Numbered from the stretch's first letter, positions 1-7,893 are shown. The stretch: 64,000 bases of DNA from Pelistega europaea (GCF_013133775.1 NZ_JABGBO010000011.1:29809-93808), one strand, 5' to 3'. Notes: generated from the letters alone by a model not told the origin. Translations and numbers: made by a program.

Positions 1-378
1 TGACGCTAACAAATCAAGAATTTTTTCTCTCGCCGATGCTTTTTTATCAAGGTTCTGCCCCTGTTGGGTTAATGCGGTCATATTGCGTTCATGTTGATCT
101 TTGTTGGCTTCTTTTTCATTATCCAACTCAGCGAGGCGTTCAGTGTGTTTTAATTGAGATTTTGCTAAGTCTTTTTGAGCAAGATTTACCTCTTTTTCGC
201 ATTCTATGTGGATTTGTTTAGTTTTTTCTTTTTCTTTGGCGAGATCAAAACTAGCTTTGAAAGTATCTATCGATTTACCTACGAGGTTTAACGTCTTGTT
301 TAAATCAAGGTTTCCTCCTGTTTTAGGTTCTGTATTGTTATCATTCTTTTTTTTCGTTGTCGCTAGAGCATGTTTCAT
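1..378 (-). CDS. Coiled-coil protein of unknown function, partial (runs off left edge)
   Basis: This reading frame stays open from the ATG at 376-378 to base 1, giving at least 126 residues, so the C-terminus is outside the window. A good ribosome-binding site (GGAGG) precedes the start. The protein begins with a short Lys/Asn/Thr-rich stretch (MKHALATTKKKNDNN) and from about residue 25 becomes strongly charged and heptad-like (Glu/Lys/Gln-rich), so I expect a long coiled coil. No signal peptide or membrane segment is visible. Its first 38 bases overlap the end of the preceding minus-strand gene, which suggests translational coupling in one operon. I do not recognise the family. Confidence 0.6.
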   Translation of the reverse strand, partial: MKHALATTKKKNDNNTEPKTGGNLDLNKTLNLVGKSIDTFKASFDLAKEKEKTKQIHIECEKEVNLAQKDLAKSQLKHTERLAELDNEKEANKDQHERNMTALTQQGQNLDKKASAREKILDLLAS

Positions 379-913
379 TGGGACCTCCAGTTATATCCAG
401 TAAAAGTGATAGCGTACTATTAATACAATTGTCAAGTAAAACCTGTAAATGAATGAGTTCCCCAAATGCGCCAGATTGTGACCGTTGTTTCATCAGCAAC
501 TGATGCATACGTTTTAGCAGAGCGAGTTGGTCGCGAATCTGTTGTTGAGTGAGTTGACTTTGTTTATTATATTCTATTGATTGGTATTCTTTTTTTTGTA
601 GGAATATTTCTTGTTCTTTTTGTAATTTTTGTCGGCCTAAATCGTTTTTTTCTAATTGCAGACTGAGCTTTTTTTCGAGTGTCTCGTTTTCTATGCGGAG
701 TTGTTTGGTGATTTCAGTTTCTGCACAATAGCGCAAATATGAGCCAGTAGCTTGAATAACTGCTTTTGTGGCATCTATCCATACCAGAATAGGGTTCATC
801 TTGCTGACTGCCCCTTTAGCACCGTGACGGATAAGCATTCCACCATATTTGAGGAGATGCTCATTTTGGTGGGCGTTGTCTACAACTCTAGCGAATATAT
901 CAACTGTTTTCAT
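341..913 (-). CDS. Coiled-coil protein of unknown function, 190 aa
   Basis: Second gene of the unrecognised left-end operon. Residues 1-65 look globular or weakly hydrophobic (a segment around MNPILVWIDATKAVIQATG), then about residues 67-140 form a Glu/Lys/Gln/Leu-rich probable coiled coil. The C-terminal third has a hydrophobic helix around LINSTL-type residues and ends in an acidic tail. It starts 23 bases after the stop of the winged-helix gene, and its own 3' end overlaps the start of the next coiled-coil gene by 38 bases, so the three were probably selected to be made together. I see no catalytic motif. Structural partner, scaffold or membrane tether are all possible and none is supported further. 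Confidence 0.6.
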   Translation of the reverse strand: MKTVDIFARVVDNAHQNEHLLKYGGMLIRHGAKGAVSKMNPILVWIDATKAVIQATGSYLRYCAETEITKQLRIENETLEKKLSLQLEKNDLGRQKLQKEQEIFLQKKEYQSIEYNKQSQLTQQQIRDQLALLKRMHQLLMKQRSQSGAFGELIHLQVLLDNCINSTLSLLLDITGGPNETCSSDNEKKE

Positions 914-936
914 ACTGCTAATGAGAAAGTGTGTTT

Positions 937-2313
937 TTAACGAAGGAAAGAACTTATAACGAAATCTATAATTTGCTCTGCAGTAGTTTTTTCTTCTTGT
1001 TTCGGAACTGTATAGTGCCTTGTTCTTGGTGCGGTCACCTGTTTCTTTACAGAATTGGAGGATTGTTTTGCTTTATGATGAGGCATGACATCAGCCTGCG
1101 CATCACGCGAGAATCTTTTTCCAGAGTGTTCGTTTAGTTTTGTTCTCGTATTTTGGGTGTGTCTTTGGGCTGTACTCGTAGTTTGTTTTTTAACCTCATC
1201 AATGTTCTTCTTTATGATAGGTTCTTGCTCGTCAACAAAGAAAATACCCTCTTTGGGAGTGTTTTTTAGGTTTTTGATGAGAAAATCTCGGTTAAAAGAG
1301 AGTGGTTGCCAGTTCTGTATGAGGCGGTACTGACGATTAAAACCTATATCGCGTGTAAGTTTGAGCTGCTTAAGTAAATCTGGAACAGCATTTTGCAGGC
1401 ATATCTCGTCTACATTAGGCCAATACCATTTTGTTCCCAATGCCGCACATTGCTGCTCATCTAGGAGTTGTTCGGGGGTAACATCTAACTTGCTAAAATT
1501 ATTCATGAGCAAGCTATCCTCTGGCAGTCTATCCTGTAATGAAGCAGGGAAACCGGTTGGTAGGCTATAGCTTGTTTTTAGACAGAGAACTGGACTGAGT
1601 AATTTGTATTGTCCACTATGACCTATGAGTAAGTTCCGTGTATCCAGAGGGACGCTAATAGCATACACTTTACCGATGTCAGGAGGCGTGTATCGTACAA
1701 CCAGTTCCCATTCTTTTTCATAAAAGCTACCCTCTGGAAAGCATTCATTAAAAACACCAAAAATGTGATGAAAGTAGGCCTCGTGGCGATGTAGTAGACG
1801 TCTTTTTTGCCTTTCACAGTCTTCGTTCCAGTCTTGGGTGGACCAAAAATTTTGCTGTTTAGCCTTGTCATCTGTGGGAGAGTCATGAATTATATAGCAT
1901 GAAGCAGGGGAGTCGATAATTTCTGGCATCAGAGAGTCATTGCCCCAGAAATCGTGTGTTCGGTATTGACAATCCAACCAAATATAATGTGGTTTATCGT
2001 GTAAACACTGCTGCCATTTTGCTAGTTCACGCCCTTTGCTGGTGAGTGTAAAATTATCACTGACGAGCCCCACTCCTTGCAAACGAGTCAGGATGGGGTG
2101 TAGTTGTTGTCTCGTTAATCCAGTGATAGTGGACACAATCTCAAGACCATCAGTGTCGGATGTCAGGTCAGGACTATCTGAATTTGACATCACGAGTGCT
2201 TCTAGTATCAAATGAGAAAAATCACCCAGCTGGCTTAGCAAACGATGTCTTAGCGTCAATTCGTAGCGACGTACGGGAACGTAGGCGATGAGATCGTCTT
2301 GAAAATCGTGCAT
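937..2313 (-). CDS. Winged-helix-containing protein of unknown function
   Basis: First gene of the left-end operon. Residues of about 30-100 of this form make a plausible winged helix-turn-helix: a helix (LTRQQLHPILTRLQGVGLV) followed by a wing (NFTLTSKGRELAKW), as in MarR- or restriction-associated DNA-binding domains. The middle is a mixed globular region rich in aromatic residues with no motif I know. The last 90 or so residues are Lys/Arg/Gln/Thr-rich and low in complexity, ending in a short hydrophobic helix. I chose the ATG at 2313 because AAGGAA lies upstream, though 13 bases away; a TTG at 2355 extends the frame by 14 residues but has no visible ribosome-binding site. Function is unknown; DNA binding is inference from the fold pattern. 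Confidence 0.6.
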   Translation of the reverse strand: MHDFQDDLIAYVPVRRYELTLRHRLLSQLGDFSHLILEALVMSNSDSPDLTSDTDGLEIVSTITGLTRQQLHPILTRLQGVGLVSDNFTLTSKGRELAKWQQCLHDKPHYIWLDCQYRTHDFWGNDSLMPEIIDSPASCYIIHDSPTDDKAKQQNFWSTQDWNEDCERQKRRLLHRHEAYFHHIFGVFNECFPEGSFYEKEWELVVRYTPPDIGKVYAISVPLDTRNLLIGHSGQYKLLSPVLCLKTSYSLPTGFPASLQDRLPEDSLLMNNFSKLDVTPEQLLDEQQCAALGTKWYWPNVDEICLQNAVPDLLKQLKLTRDIGFNRQYRLIQNWQPLSFNRDFLIKNLKNTPKEGIFFVDEQEPIIKKNIDEVKKQTTSTAQRHTQNTRTKLNEHSGKRFSRDAQADVMPHHKAKQSSNSVKKQVTAPRTRHYTVPKQEEKTTAEQIIDFVISSFLR

Positions 2314-2410
2314 ATGATTGTGAGTGTTCCTTGCAAAGTTAGCAACCGTTACCAAATTATCAGGGTCTTTGATATTGCGTATAGTAGCATCTGGCTATAG
2401 TGATGAACAA

Positions 2411-2860
2411 TTATTTCTCTTGAGGAATAATCGTTACAGGACACACGCCAGAGTTAATAATTGCATAGCTGACACTGCCAAGCACACCGCCAAAGAAAGG
2501 ATTAGTTCCTCGAGAACCCATAATAATTAAATCAATAGGGTTATCTGTGCCGTGGCTTTCTTTCACTTTTTCAACGATAACTTCTTTAGGGTCGCCTACA
2601 CCCATCTCTAATGAGTAATCTAATCCAGAAGCTTTTAATTGATCCTCGACACCTTCGGTATTTTCTTTAAAGAGCTGTGTTTGATATTCCTCAATATCTT
2701 TGTGATTAAATAATGCTTTAGCATGAACAGTACCAAAACTTGGTTGTACATTTATCACACGTACACGGGTGCCAGAAAGTTTAGCGGCACTAATCGCCCA
2801 CGCGAGAGCCTTTTTTGCGTTATTCGATGCGTCATAAGGAACGAGATAAGTACGAGCCAT
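2411..2860 (-). CDS. Universal stress protein (UspA family)
   Basis: A single-domain cytoplasmic Usp of 149 residues. The start MARTYLVPYDAS places the conserved early strand and the Asp at the expected position, and the ribosome-binding site GGAGG sits five bases before the ATG at 2860; an upstream in-frame ATG adds six residues but lacks this spacing. The C-terminal ATP-binding signature G-x2-G-x9-G-S is present (GSRGTNPFFGGVLGS), so it should be an ATP-binding rather than UspA-type non-binding member. The winged-helix operon begins 97 bases downstream on the same strand, so read-through into that operon is possible. Confidence 0.93.
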   Translation of the reverse strand: MARTYLVPYDASNNAKKALAWAISAAKLSGTRVRVINVQPSFGTVHAKALFNHKDIEEYQTQLFKENTEGVEDQLKASGLDYSLEMGVGDPKEVIVEKVKESHGTDNPIDLIIMGSRGTNPFFGGVLGSVSYAIINSGVCPVTIIPQEK

Positions 2861-2945
2861 AAAAACCTCCATTGGCATAAATTTAATCTTGATGCTTCTA
2901 TTCTACCCTAGAAATAGTGTTTTCTTAGAGAAACTTGAGTGCGAT

Positions 2946-3115
2946 AGGGGAGAAAAAAGCTTGCTTGCCTTATTGAACATATTGGAGAACTTAAATGTGA
3001 TAGGAAAATAAGCGTACATCGTTTTATTCTGATGTTTTGTGGGTTTCTGGTGTGTGGCAGGAAAATAAGCATACGTCATCTTATCCTGAATTTTTTGAGG
3101 ATTCTGAGTGTGATG
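2946..3115. repeat. Three degenerate tandem copies, period about 57 bp
   Basis: Copies begin at 2946, 3002 and 3059. Copies two and three share AGGAAAATAAGC followed by TACATC/TACGTC, and both end in a TTCT-G-GTGTG-like block; the first copy is more diverged (AGGGGAGAAAAAAGC, ending AATGTGAT). They fill most of the gap between the stress-protein gene and the CusF-like gene, which run away from each other. No open frame is evident in them. Confidence 0.6.
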
Positions 3116-3152
3116 AGGTGAAATTGTTTTGTCGTATTAAGGGAATAAAAAT

Positions 3153-3181
3153 TTGGAGAGAAAATTTTTTTGCGGTACGAT
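3153..3181 (+). promoter_or_regulatory. Predicted sigma-70 promoter of the CusF-like gene
   Basis: A -35-like TTGGAG (3153-3158) and a -10-like TACGAT (3176-3181) are separated by 17 bases, including a T-rich tract. A transcript start near 3188 would leave a leader of about 20 bases before the gene. Matched by eye only. Confidence 0.4.
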
Positions 3182-3209
3182 AGAGAGAGTCAAATTCAAG
3201 AGGTAAATG

Positions 3210-3503
3210 ATGAAAAACTGGATTAAAACAGCATTGTTAGTGGCTACAGCTTCATTAAGCGCAGTGGTTTATGCTCAACAACAAACCACGATTAAGGGTG
3301 AAGTACGTCGTATTGATTTGGATAAGGGCAAAATTGCGATTAAGCAAGATGCCGTATCGGATTTTAAACTCCCTGCGATGACATTGATGTATGAAGTTAA
3401 CAAAGGTTTGCTCAATGGTGTAAAAGCAGGAGATAAAGTGAAATTCACAGCGACACAGCAAAACAATCGCTATATTATTAACGAGATTAAGGTGGATAAT
3501 TAA
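3210..3503 (+). CDS. Periplasmic CusF/DUF-like copper-binding family protein with degenerate ligands
   Basis: A small exported protein: an N-terminal signal peptide (Lys, then a hydrophobic core, cleavage after VVYA) is followed by about 75 residues that fit the CusF small-barrel fold, with strands GEVRRIDLDKGKIAI and the conserved PAMT turn. In CusF the Cu(I)/Ag(I) site uses one His, one Trp and two Met; here the PAMTL element keeps the first Met, the second Met position is Leu, and neither the usual His nor the Trp is obvious. Metal binding is therefore doubtful. I chose the second of two adjacent ATGs (3210) because AAGAGG is then six bases away. It appears monocistronic, with no efflux partner beside it. 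Confidence 0.8.
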   Translation: MKNWIKTALLVATASLSAVVYAQQQTTIKGEVRRIDLDKGKIAIKQDAVSDFKLPAMTLMYEVNKGLLNGVKAGDKVKFTATQQNNRYIINEIKVDN

Positions 3504-3716
3504 TTTGTAAAGTGAGGGGGTATCTCTCTAATGTCAGTTTGATAGGCGGATTTCATATTGATTATCCATGTGATTATATGAATAAAACCCTCTTTAAATA
3601 GAAAATCTGCCCTTATGCAATTTCTATGTGATTTATGACTGAATGATGGGCGCAATCTTCTCTTGCCTGCTGCATATCAATCACTATGTGACTTATGCTA
3701 GGCATGACGAAATTTA

Positions 3717-3802
3717 ATGAATAAAGGAATCATAATGAAGATGAAATATGGAGTAGTTCTCAAAGAGTTCTAAGTTTTTTAACTTAGAAGGAGAACTCAA
3801 TG
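3717..3802 (+). promoter_or_regulatory. Leader with tiny ORF and hairpin that presents the ribosome-binding site in a bulge
   Basis: Upstream of the 79-residue gene there is a two-part stem. CTAAGTT (3770-3776) pairs with AACTTAG (3781-3787) across a TTTT loop, and GAGTT (3765-3769) pairs with AACTC (3794-3798). The six unpaired bases between the 3' arms, AAGGAG (3788-3793), are exactly the ribosome-binding site for the ATG at 3800. A short leader reading frame ends with its TAA (3771-3773) inside this stem, so a ribosome finishing the leader would melt it. This is the architecture of translational coupling or attenuation; the trigger is unknown. Confidence 0.5.
3735..3773 (+). CDS. Putative 12-residue leader peptide (MKMKYGVVLKEF)
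   Basis: A very short reading frame with its own good ribosome-binding site (AAAGGA, 3723-3728, six bases before the ATG). It stops in the hairpin that contains the next gene's ribosome-binding site. A longer version starting at the ATG at 3717 adds six residues in the same frame but has no clear site. It may act through being translated rather than through its product. Support is positional only; no homologue is known to me. Confidence 0.35.
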   Translation: MKMKYGVVLKEF

Positions 3803-4039
3803 AGTCGAAGTTATAGAAAGAATCCCATCGTAGGGTATTCTTGTGCAGAAAGCGAGAAAAAGGATAAGCAGTTAGCGAATCGTAAATTTAGACGTAGAGC
3901 AAAGGTCGCTATTCTTGCTGGTCGCGAACCACCCGTTCGTATGCGTGAGGTGGTTTGTGTATGGAGTTTTGCCAAAGATGGTAAGCAGTATTGCTCCAAA
4001 GAAACCATCAAAGCCTATCCTTCCATTATGCGTAAATAA
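3800..4039 (+). CDS. Small basic conserved hypothetical protein, 79 aa
   Basis: A Lys/Arg-rich cytoplasmic protein with the pattern MSRSYRKNP, then ANRKFRRRAK, then VWSFAKDGKQY, ending in MRK. I recall this pattern from small hypothetical proteins that are widespread in proteobacteria and often near mobile DNA, but no function is known to me. The ribosome-binding site AAGGAG is six bases from the ATG and lies in the bulge of a leader hairpin. A strong terminator follows directly, so the gene is its own transcription unit at the edge of the restriction-modification island. Confidence 0.75.
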   Translation: MSRSYRKNPIVGYSCAESEKKDKQLANRKFRRRAKVAILAGREPPVRMREVVCVWSFAKDGKQYCSKETIKAYPSIMRK

Positions 4040-4040
4040 G

Positions 4041-4073
4041 AAAGTCCCTGTTAGTAATAACAGGGACTTTTAC
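4041..4073 (+). terminator. Rho-independent terminator
   Basis: A perfect 13-base stem (AAAGTCCCTGTTA, 4041-4053, with its complement at 4058-4070) and a short T tract end the transcript of the small basic protein. The A-rich 5' side makes it potentially bidirectional. Confidence 0.8.
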
Positions 4074-4117
4074 ATCCGATACAGTTTTAAGATATTTATA
4101 AGTAGGTAAAATTTGTC

Positions 4118-4168
4118 TTGCAAAACAATTGAGTTATTGCTAGACTACGAAAAGGATGTTTTCGGATG
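4118..4168 (+). promoter_or_regulatory. Predicted promoter of the methyltransferase gene with two GGATG sites at the start
   Basis: TTGCAA (4118-4123) and TAGACT (4141-4146) are separated by 17 bases and put the transcript start near 4153. GGATG occurs at 4154-4158 and again at 4164-4168, in the same orientation, ten bases apart, about one helical turn. GGATG is the recognition sequence of FokI, and the gene that follows is a FokI-type methyltransferase, so the pair could let the enzyme sense or control its own promoter. The promoter is matched by eye. Confidence 0.4.
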
Positions 4169-4174
4169 TGAAAA

Positions 4175-6109
4175 ATGAGGTATATAGGATCTAAAAGATT
4201 ATTGTTGCCATACATTAAAGATGTTCTTGATAGCCATACTACAGGCGCGGAAGAGACTTTTTTAGATTTGTTCGCAGGCACAAATTCTGTCGGGCTTTTT
4301 TTTAAGCCTAACTATACCATTTATAGCAACGATATCCTTTATTTCAGCTACGTAAACGCAAAAGCGCTCATCGAAAACAATCGGCTCTTAAGTTTTTCTC
4401 GCTTAAGAGAAGAAGGAGTATATCACCCTATAGAATATTTAATGGAATTAACTTCTCCTCTCGAGGGGTATTATGAGCGCTCTTACTCTCCGACAGGGGA
4501 GGCGATGTATTTATCGGTATCCAATGCCAAAAAAGTGGATGCTATCCGTGAGTGTCTAGAGGGGTGGCGTATTGGAGGATTAATTGGAGAATATGAATAT
4601 TTTTATCTTTTAAATGCACTTATAGAAGCTATTCCTTTTGTAAGTAACATCACTGGAACTTATGGTGCGTTTTTAAAACATTGGGATAAGCGGGCTTATG
4701 ACGAATTGAAGTTACGGACGCCATTGGTGTTCGATAACGGTCGCCGTAATGTTGCTTTCAATGAGGATGCCAACGAATTGGTTAGAAGGGTGCATGCAGA
4801 CATCACTTATATCGACACTCCTTATAATGCTAGGCAATATGCCCCCAACTATCATGTACTCGAAAATATCGCTAGACATAAGAGGCCTATCTTGGCAGGT
4901 CGTACCAAGATGTTCGATTGGAAAATGCTCAGAAGTAGGTATTCTACATCTAAAGACGCTTTGCGGAGTATGGATGACTTATTACGGGATTTACAGTCTA
5001 CACACGTGTTGTTAAGCTATAACAATGAGGGGCTTATTTCTGAGGCAGACTTGTATGATGTCATTCGTAAACATGCCCGATTGGGGTGCGTTGAGGTACA
5101 TCGCATTCCATACAGAAAATATCAATCTAAGAAGAAATCCGAAAACATGGAATTGTATGAGTTGTTATTCTATTTCCAGAAAAAGAAACCTACCTATAGG
5201 TTACATGAACCATCTGTTGCATATGAGGTTCAACCAAGTCTTAATCTGATTAGCCAGTCACAATTGGTGAAGAGCCCTCTTAATTATGTAGGAGGGAAAT
5301 ACCGTTTGTTAAAACAAATTATTCCGTTGTTCCCTACTCAGATTAATGTTTTTGTCGATCTGTTCAGCGGTGGAGCCAACGTTGGTATTAATGTTCCAGC
5401 ACGCAAGCATATTTTTAATGATATGAATTATCGTATTAACGAGATGTTTAGGTATTTTCAGTCATGTAATCCAGTTCAACTAATTCAGCAAATAGAGAAG
5501 CGCATATCGGAATATGATTTGAGCAAGACTAACGAAGTATCGTTTATGCGTTTCAGAGAAGCATACAATAAGGCACCTAATCCGTTAGACCTTTATGTGC
5601 TAGCATCTTACAGCTATAACTATCAGTTCCGCTTTAATAATCAGATGCAGTTTAATAATCCTTTTGGGCGAAATAGGAGTAGTTTTAATGTGAGCATGAA
5701 GAATAATCTATTGTGTTTTTTAAGTAAACTTCAAGGTATGAATGCTCAATTTACCGATTTTTTCTTCCATGAATTTGATATTTCTGGATTATCAGAGGGA
5801 GACTTTGTATATTTAGATCCACCTTACTTGATTACGACTGCTAGCTATAATGACGGCAATCGTGGTTTTTTGAACTGGGGTGAGACCCAAGAAAAACAAA
5901 TGTATCAACTCATGCTAAAGTTGCATGAACAGAAAGTTAAATTTGCGTTGAGCAACGTCCTTGAGCATAAGGGCAAGGAAAATTTCCTGCTCAAGAAATT
6001 TGCGCGACAGCATGGTTTCATGGTACATAAATTAGATTACCACTACCGAAATGCCTCATACAACACAAACAAAGGGGATAGTGTCGAGGTGCTAATTACG
6101 AACTACTGA
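4175..6109 (+). CDS. FokI-type DNA adenine methyltransferase, two fused D12-class domains
   Basis: A 644-residue type IIS N6-adenine methyltransferase, close to the size I recall for M.FokI. It contains two complete methylase modules, each expected to modify one strand of an asymmetric site. Domain 1 has the SAM-binding motif DLFAGT (31-36) and catalytic DTPY (214-217). Domain 2 has YVGGK (371-375), DLFSGG (395-400) and DPPY (548-551). Family knowledge: M.FokI has the same layout and modifies GGATG/CATCC. The first module carries Thr where the motif usually has its first Pro (DTPY for DPPY). The start lacks a strong ribosome-binding site; GGA at 4164 is eight bases away. The gene converges on the endonuclease gene, with stop codons overlapping by 7 bases. 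Target specificity is inferred from similarity to recalled FokI sequences. Confidence 0.93.
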   Translation: MRYIGSKRLLLPYIKDVLDSHTTGAEETFLDLFAGTNSVGLFFKPNYTIYSNDILYFSYVNAKALIENNRLLSFSRLREEGVYHPIEYLMELTSPLEGYYERSYSPTGEAMYLSVSNAKKVDAIRECLEGWRIGGLIGEYEYFYLLNALIEAIPFVSNITGTYGAFLKHWDKRAYDELKLRTPLVFDNGRRNVAFNEDANELVRRVHADITYIDTPYNARQYAPNYHVLENIARHKRPILAGRTKMFDWKMLRSRYSTSKDALRSMDDLLRDLQSTHVLLSYNNEGLISEADLYDVIRKHARLGCVEVHRIPYRKYQSKKKSENMELYELLFYFQKKKPTYRLHEPSVAYEVQPSLNLISQSQLVKSPLNYVGGKYRLLKQIIPLFPTQINVFVDLFSGGANVGINVPARKHIFNDMNYRINEMFRYFQSCNPVQLIQQIEKRISEYDLSKTNEVSFMRFREAYNKAPNPLDLYVLASYSYNYQFRFNNQMQFNNPFGRNRSSFNVSMKNNLLCFLSKLQGMNAQFTDFFFHEFDISGLSEGDFVYLDPPYLITTASYNDGNRGFLNWGETQEKQMYQLMLKLHEQKVKFALSNVLEHKGKENFLLKKFARQHGFMVHKLDYHYRNASYNTNKGDSVEVLITNY

Positions 6110-7863
6110 TGCTTGTCAATAATGGAGTCAGCGAAGAAGATTTCCTTGTTATTGAAGTGATTAGCAATACTATCGGGGGGCAATTCTTTTTTAAGAATCA
6201 TGTCAGCACCAAGTAAGAGCTGTTCTACGTTTAGTGCACCTCCGTTTGTTTTAGTTTCCCTCGCTGTGCTAGTGAGCTGTTCGGCAAATTTTCCTATAAA
6301 GCGGCTGGATACCCAAAGAAAATAATAATTTTCGATACTAGCAGGAAAAGCTGTCCACCATTGAGTAGGATTCCTGGCTTTATCTCTTAGTTTGTTGTCA
6401 GTGATATAGCGAACCATTTCGTCTTCTTGAGAGATGTTTTTTGAGTAGCCTTCGCTATAGGCTTTCGTATCAACGATGATTCCAAATGTTGATCGGAAAC
6501 AAATCCCATCAGGCTTTCTTCCCCCACCTAGCAGAACCGTATTCATGCCATAAATCTTTTTAAATAGTTCCATCGTCATTATTTCAAAGTCTCTTGAGCG
6601 TTTACCGTCATACGCAATATCAAGTAATTCAATATATTCGGGAGGCAATAAAGTGTATTTTAGGAAGAGGGATTTACGACGTAAACTTTCCTCATCTGCT
6701 AACTCTTGTGTAAGATTAAGATGAGGGATAGCGAAGTCATTAACCTTATCTAGAAGTGTAAATTTTTTATTTTTTTCTTGGATGCGCAAACCAAATTTTT
6801 TAAGTCCTGCAATATCATTAACAATAATCTGTTGTTCATCTTGAAACCCTTTTGTTTGCAATGTTTCAAGCAGTTTTTTTAATGATAACGGTTTTTCTTG
6901 AAGTGCTTTGATAATATACGCACGACGTGTTCGAGTGTAATTTCGGTTAATATCGTTGGTTGCAAGGAATTCCCACATAATAAATTTCTCCAACTGTGCA
7001 TTGGAAGAATTTCCTTGGGACTGTTTAAGCGCATGAATCCCTGAACCTGTAATCCTATATCCGGGGAATTTTACAGTTGTGTTGTTGACCTTTGTTACAA
7101 AATCGTCTTGTTCGACTAGTCCTACTTTAATAAGCCAACTGCAAATACCTCTAGCATATTTATCGCTAGTGCCTTCCACATCTGTCCGGATTTTTTTCTT
7201 TTGTGCTGGGTCTGTTTCTCTAGCTAGCCATTCAAGTATAAGTTCTTCATTATAAGAACTGAATCCTTTTTCTCCGCGAAAACCTAAGTGTTCACCAAGT
7301 GCAAATTTGGTCCTAAACTGCGTAGGTGTTTGACTTAATAAAGTGAGGATTTGTGTTGCAGGAGGATAGGCTAGTAGAGCTTTTTTAAGAACTTGTCTTT
7401 CTTCGTCGCTGTCATCTTTAGTCTTGGCAAATGCCATGCCTTTGGGCGTAATTCGAAAGGTATCTTTACTAGTATTTACCTCAATAAAATTTAAGCTTAT
7501 GGCCCAACGCAAGTAACCATCAGCAGTCCAGTTATCGGTCCACGTTTTCCCTGTTGTTGATGCTTTTTGTGATGGAATGCTAATTTGAATTAGTGAATTT
7601 GCGACAGCGTTACTTCTTGAACGAGGAGATTTTCCATTTTTATCTTTTGATGAACCTACTAGTTCAGTGTATGTAAATTCTGTTTTTTTCTTATCGAGTT
7701 TATCTCGAAGTTCTTGACGGAGATTGGTAAAAGGTATGAGGTCAAGTAATGAGTTTTTTAGATTTTGGTAATGGGTAGAAGAGGGTACAAATATTTGAAC
7801 AACTTTTTTGAGGTGTAGAAAAGACGAAGGGTTTTGAACCCAACCGTATGTTCTAATAATCAT
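6103..7863 (-). CDS. FokI-like type IIS restriction endonuclease
   Basis: The 586-residue protein follows FokI from end to end. The N-terminus (RTYGWVQNP) and the motif EGTSDKYAR belong to the DNA-recognition domains of the winged-helix type, and residues from about 400 form the cleavage domain. The catalytic triad is visible: D452 (RKPDG), D465 and K467 (IVDTKAY), matching FokI D450, D467 and K469 apart from a four-residue shorter loop. The run GALNVEQLLLGADMI near the end also matches. I start at the ATG at 7863, which is preceded by AAAGGATAGGA; an upstream in-frame ATG would add 17 residues that FokI lacks. FokI cuts away from GGATG as a dimer, so the same is expected here. All catalytic residues are intact, so the enzyme is probably active. 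Confidence 0.95.
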   Translation of the reverse strand: MIIRTYGWVQNPSSFLHLKKVVQIFVPSSTHYQNLKNSLLDLIPFTNLRQELRDKLDKKKTEFTYTELVGSSKDKNGKSPRSRSNAVANSLIQISIPSQKASTTGKTWTDNWTADGYLRWAISLNFIEVNTSKDTFRITPKGMAFAKTKDDSDEERQVLKKALLAYPPATQILTLLSQTPTQFRTKFALGEHLGFRGEKGFSSYNEELILEWLARETDPAQKKKIRTDVEGTSDKYARGICSWLIKVGLVEQDDFVTKVNNTTVKFPGYRITGSGIHALKQSQGNSSNAQLEKFIMWEFLATNDINRNYTRTRRAYIIKALQEKPLSLKKLLETLQTKGFQDEQQIIVNDIAGLKKFGLRIQEKNKKFTLLDKVNDFAIPHLNLTQELADEESLRRKSLFLKYTLLPPEYIELLDIAYDGKRSRDFEIMTMELFKKIYGMNTVLLGGGRKPDGICFRSTFGIIVDTKAYSEGYSKNISQEDEMVRYITDNKLRDKARNPTQWWTAFPASIENYYFLWVSSRFIGKFAEQLTSTARETKTNGGALNVEQLLLGADMILKKELPPDSIANHFNNKEIFFADSIIDKHQ

Positions 7864-7893
7864 AATAGTCCTATCCTTTACTAAAAATCTGGG

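Noticed and set aside
3255..3466. Minus-strand frames inside the CusF-like gene
   Set aside because: Shadows of a clear signal-peptide-bearing gene with its own ribosome-binding site.
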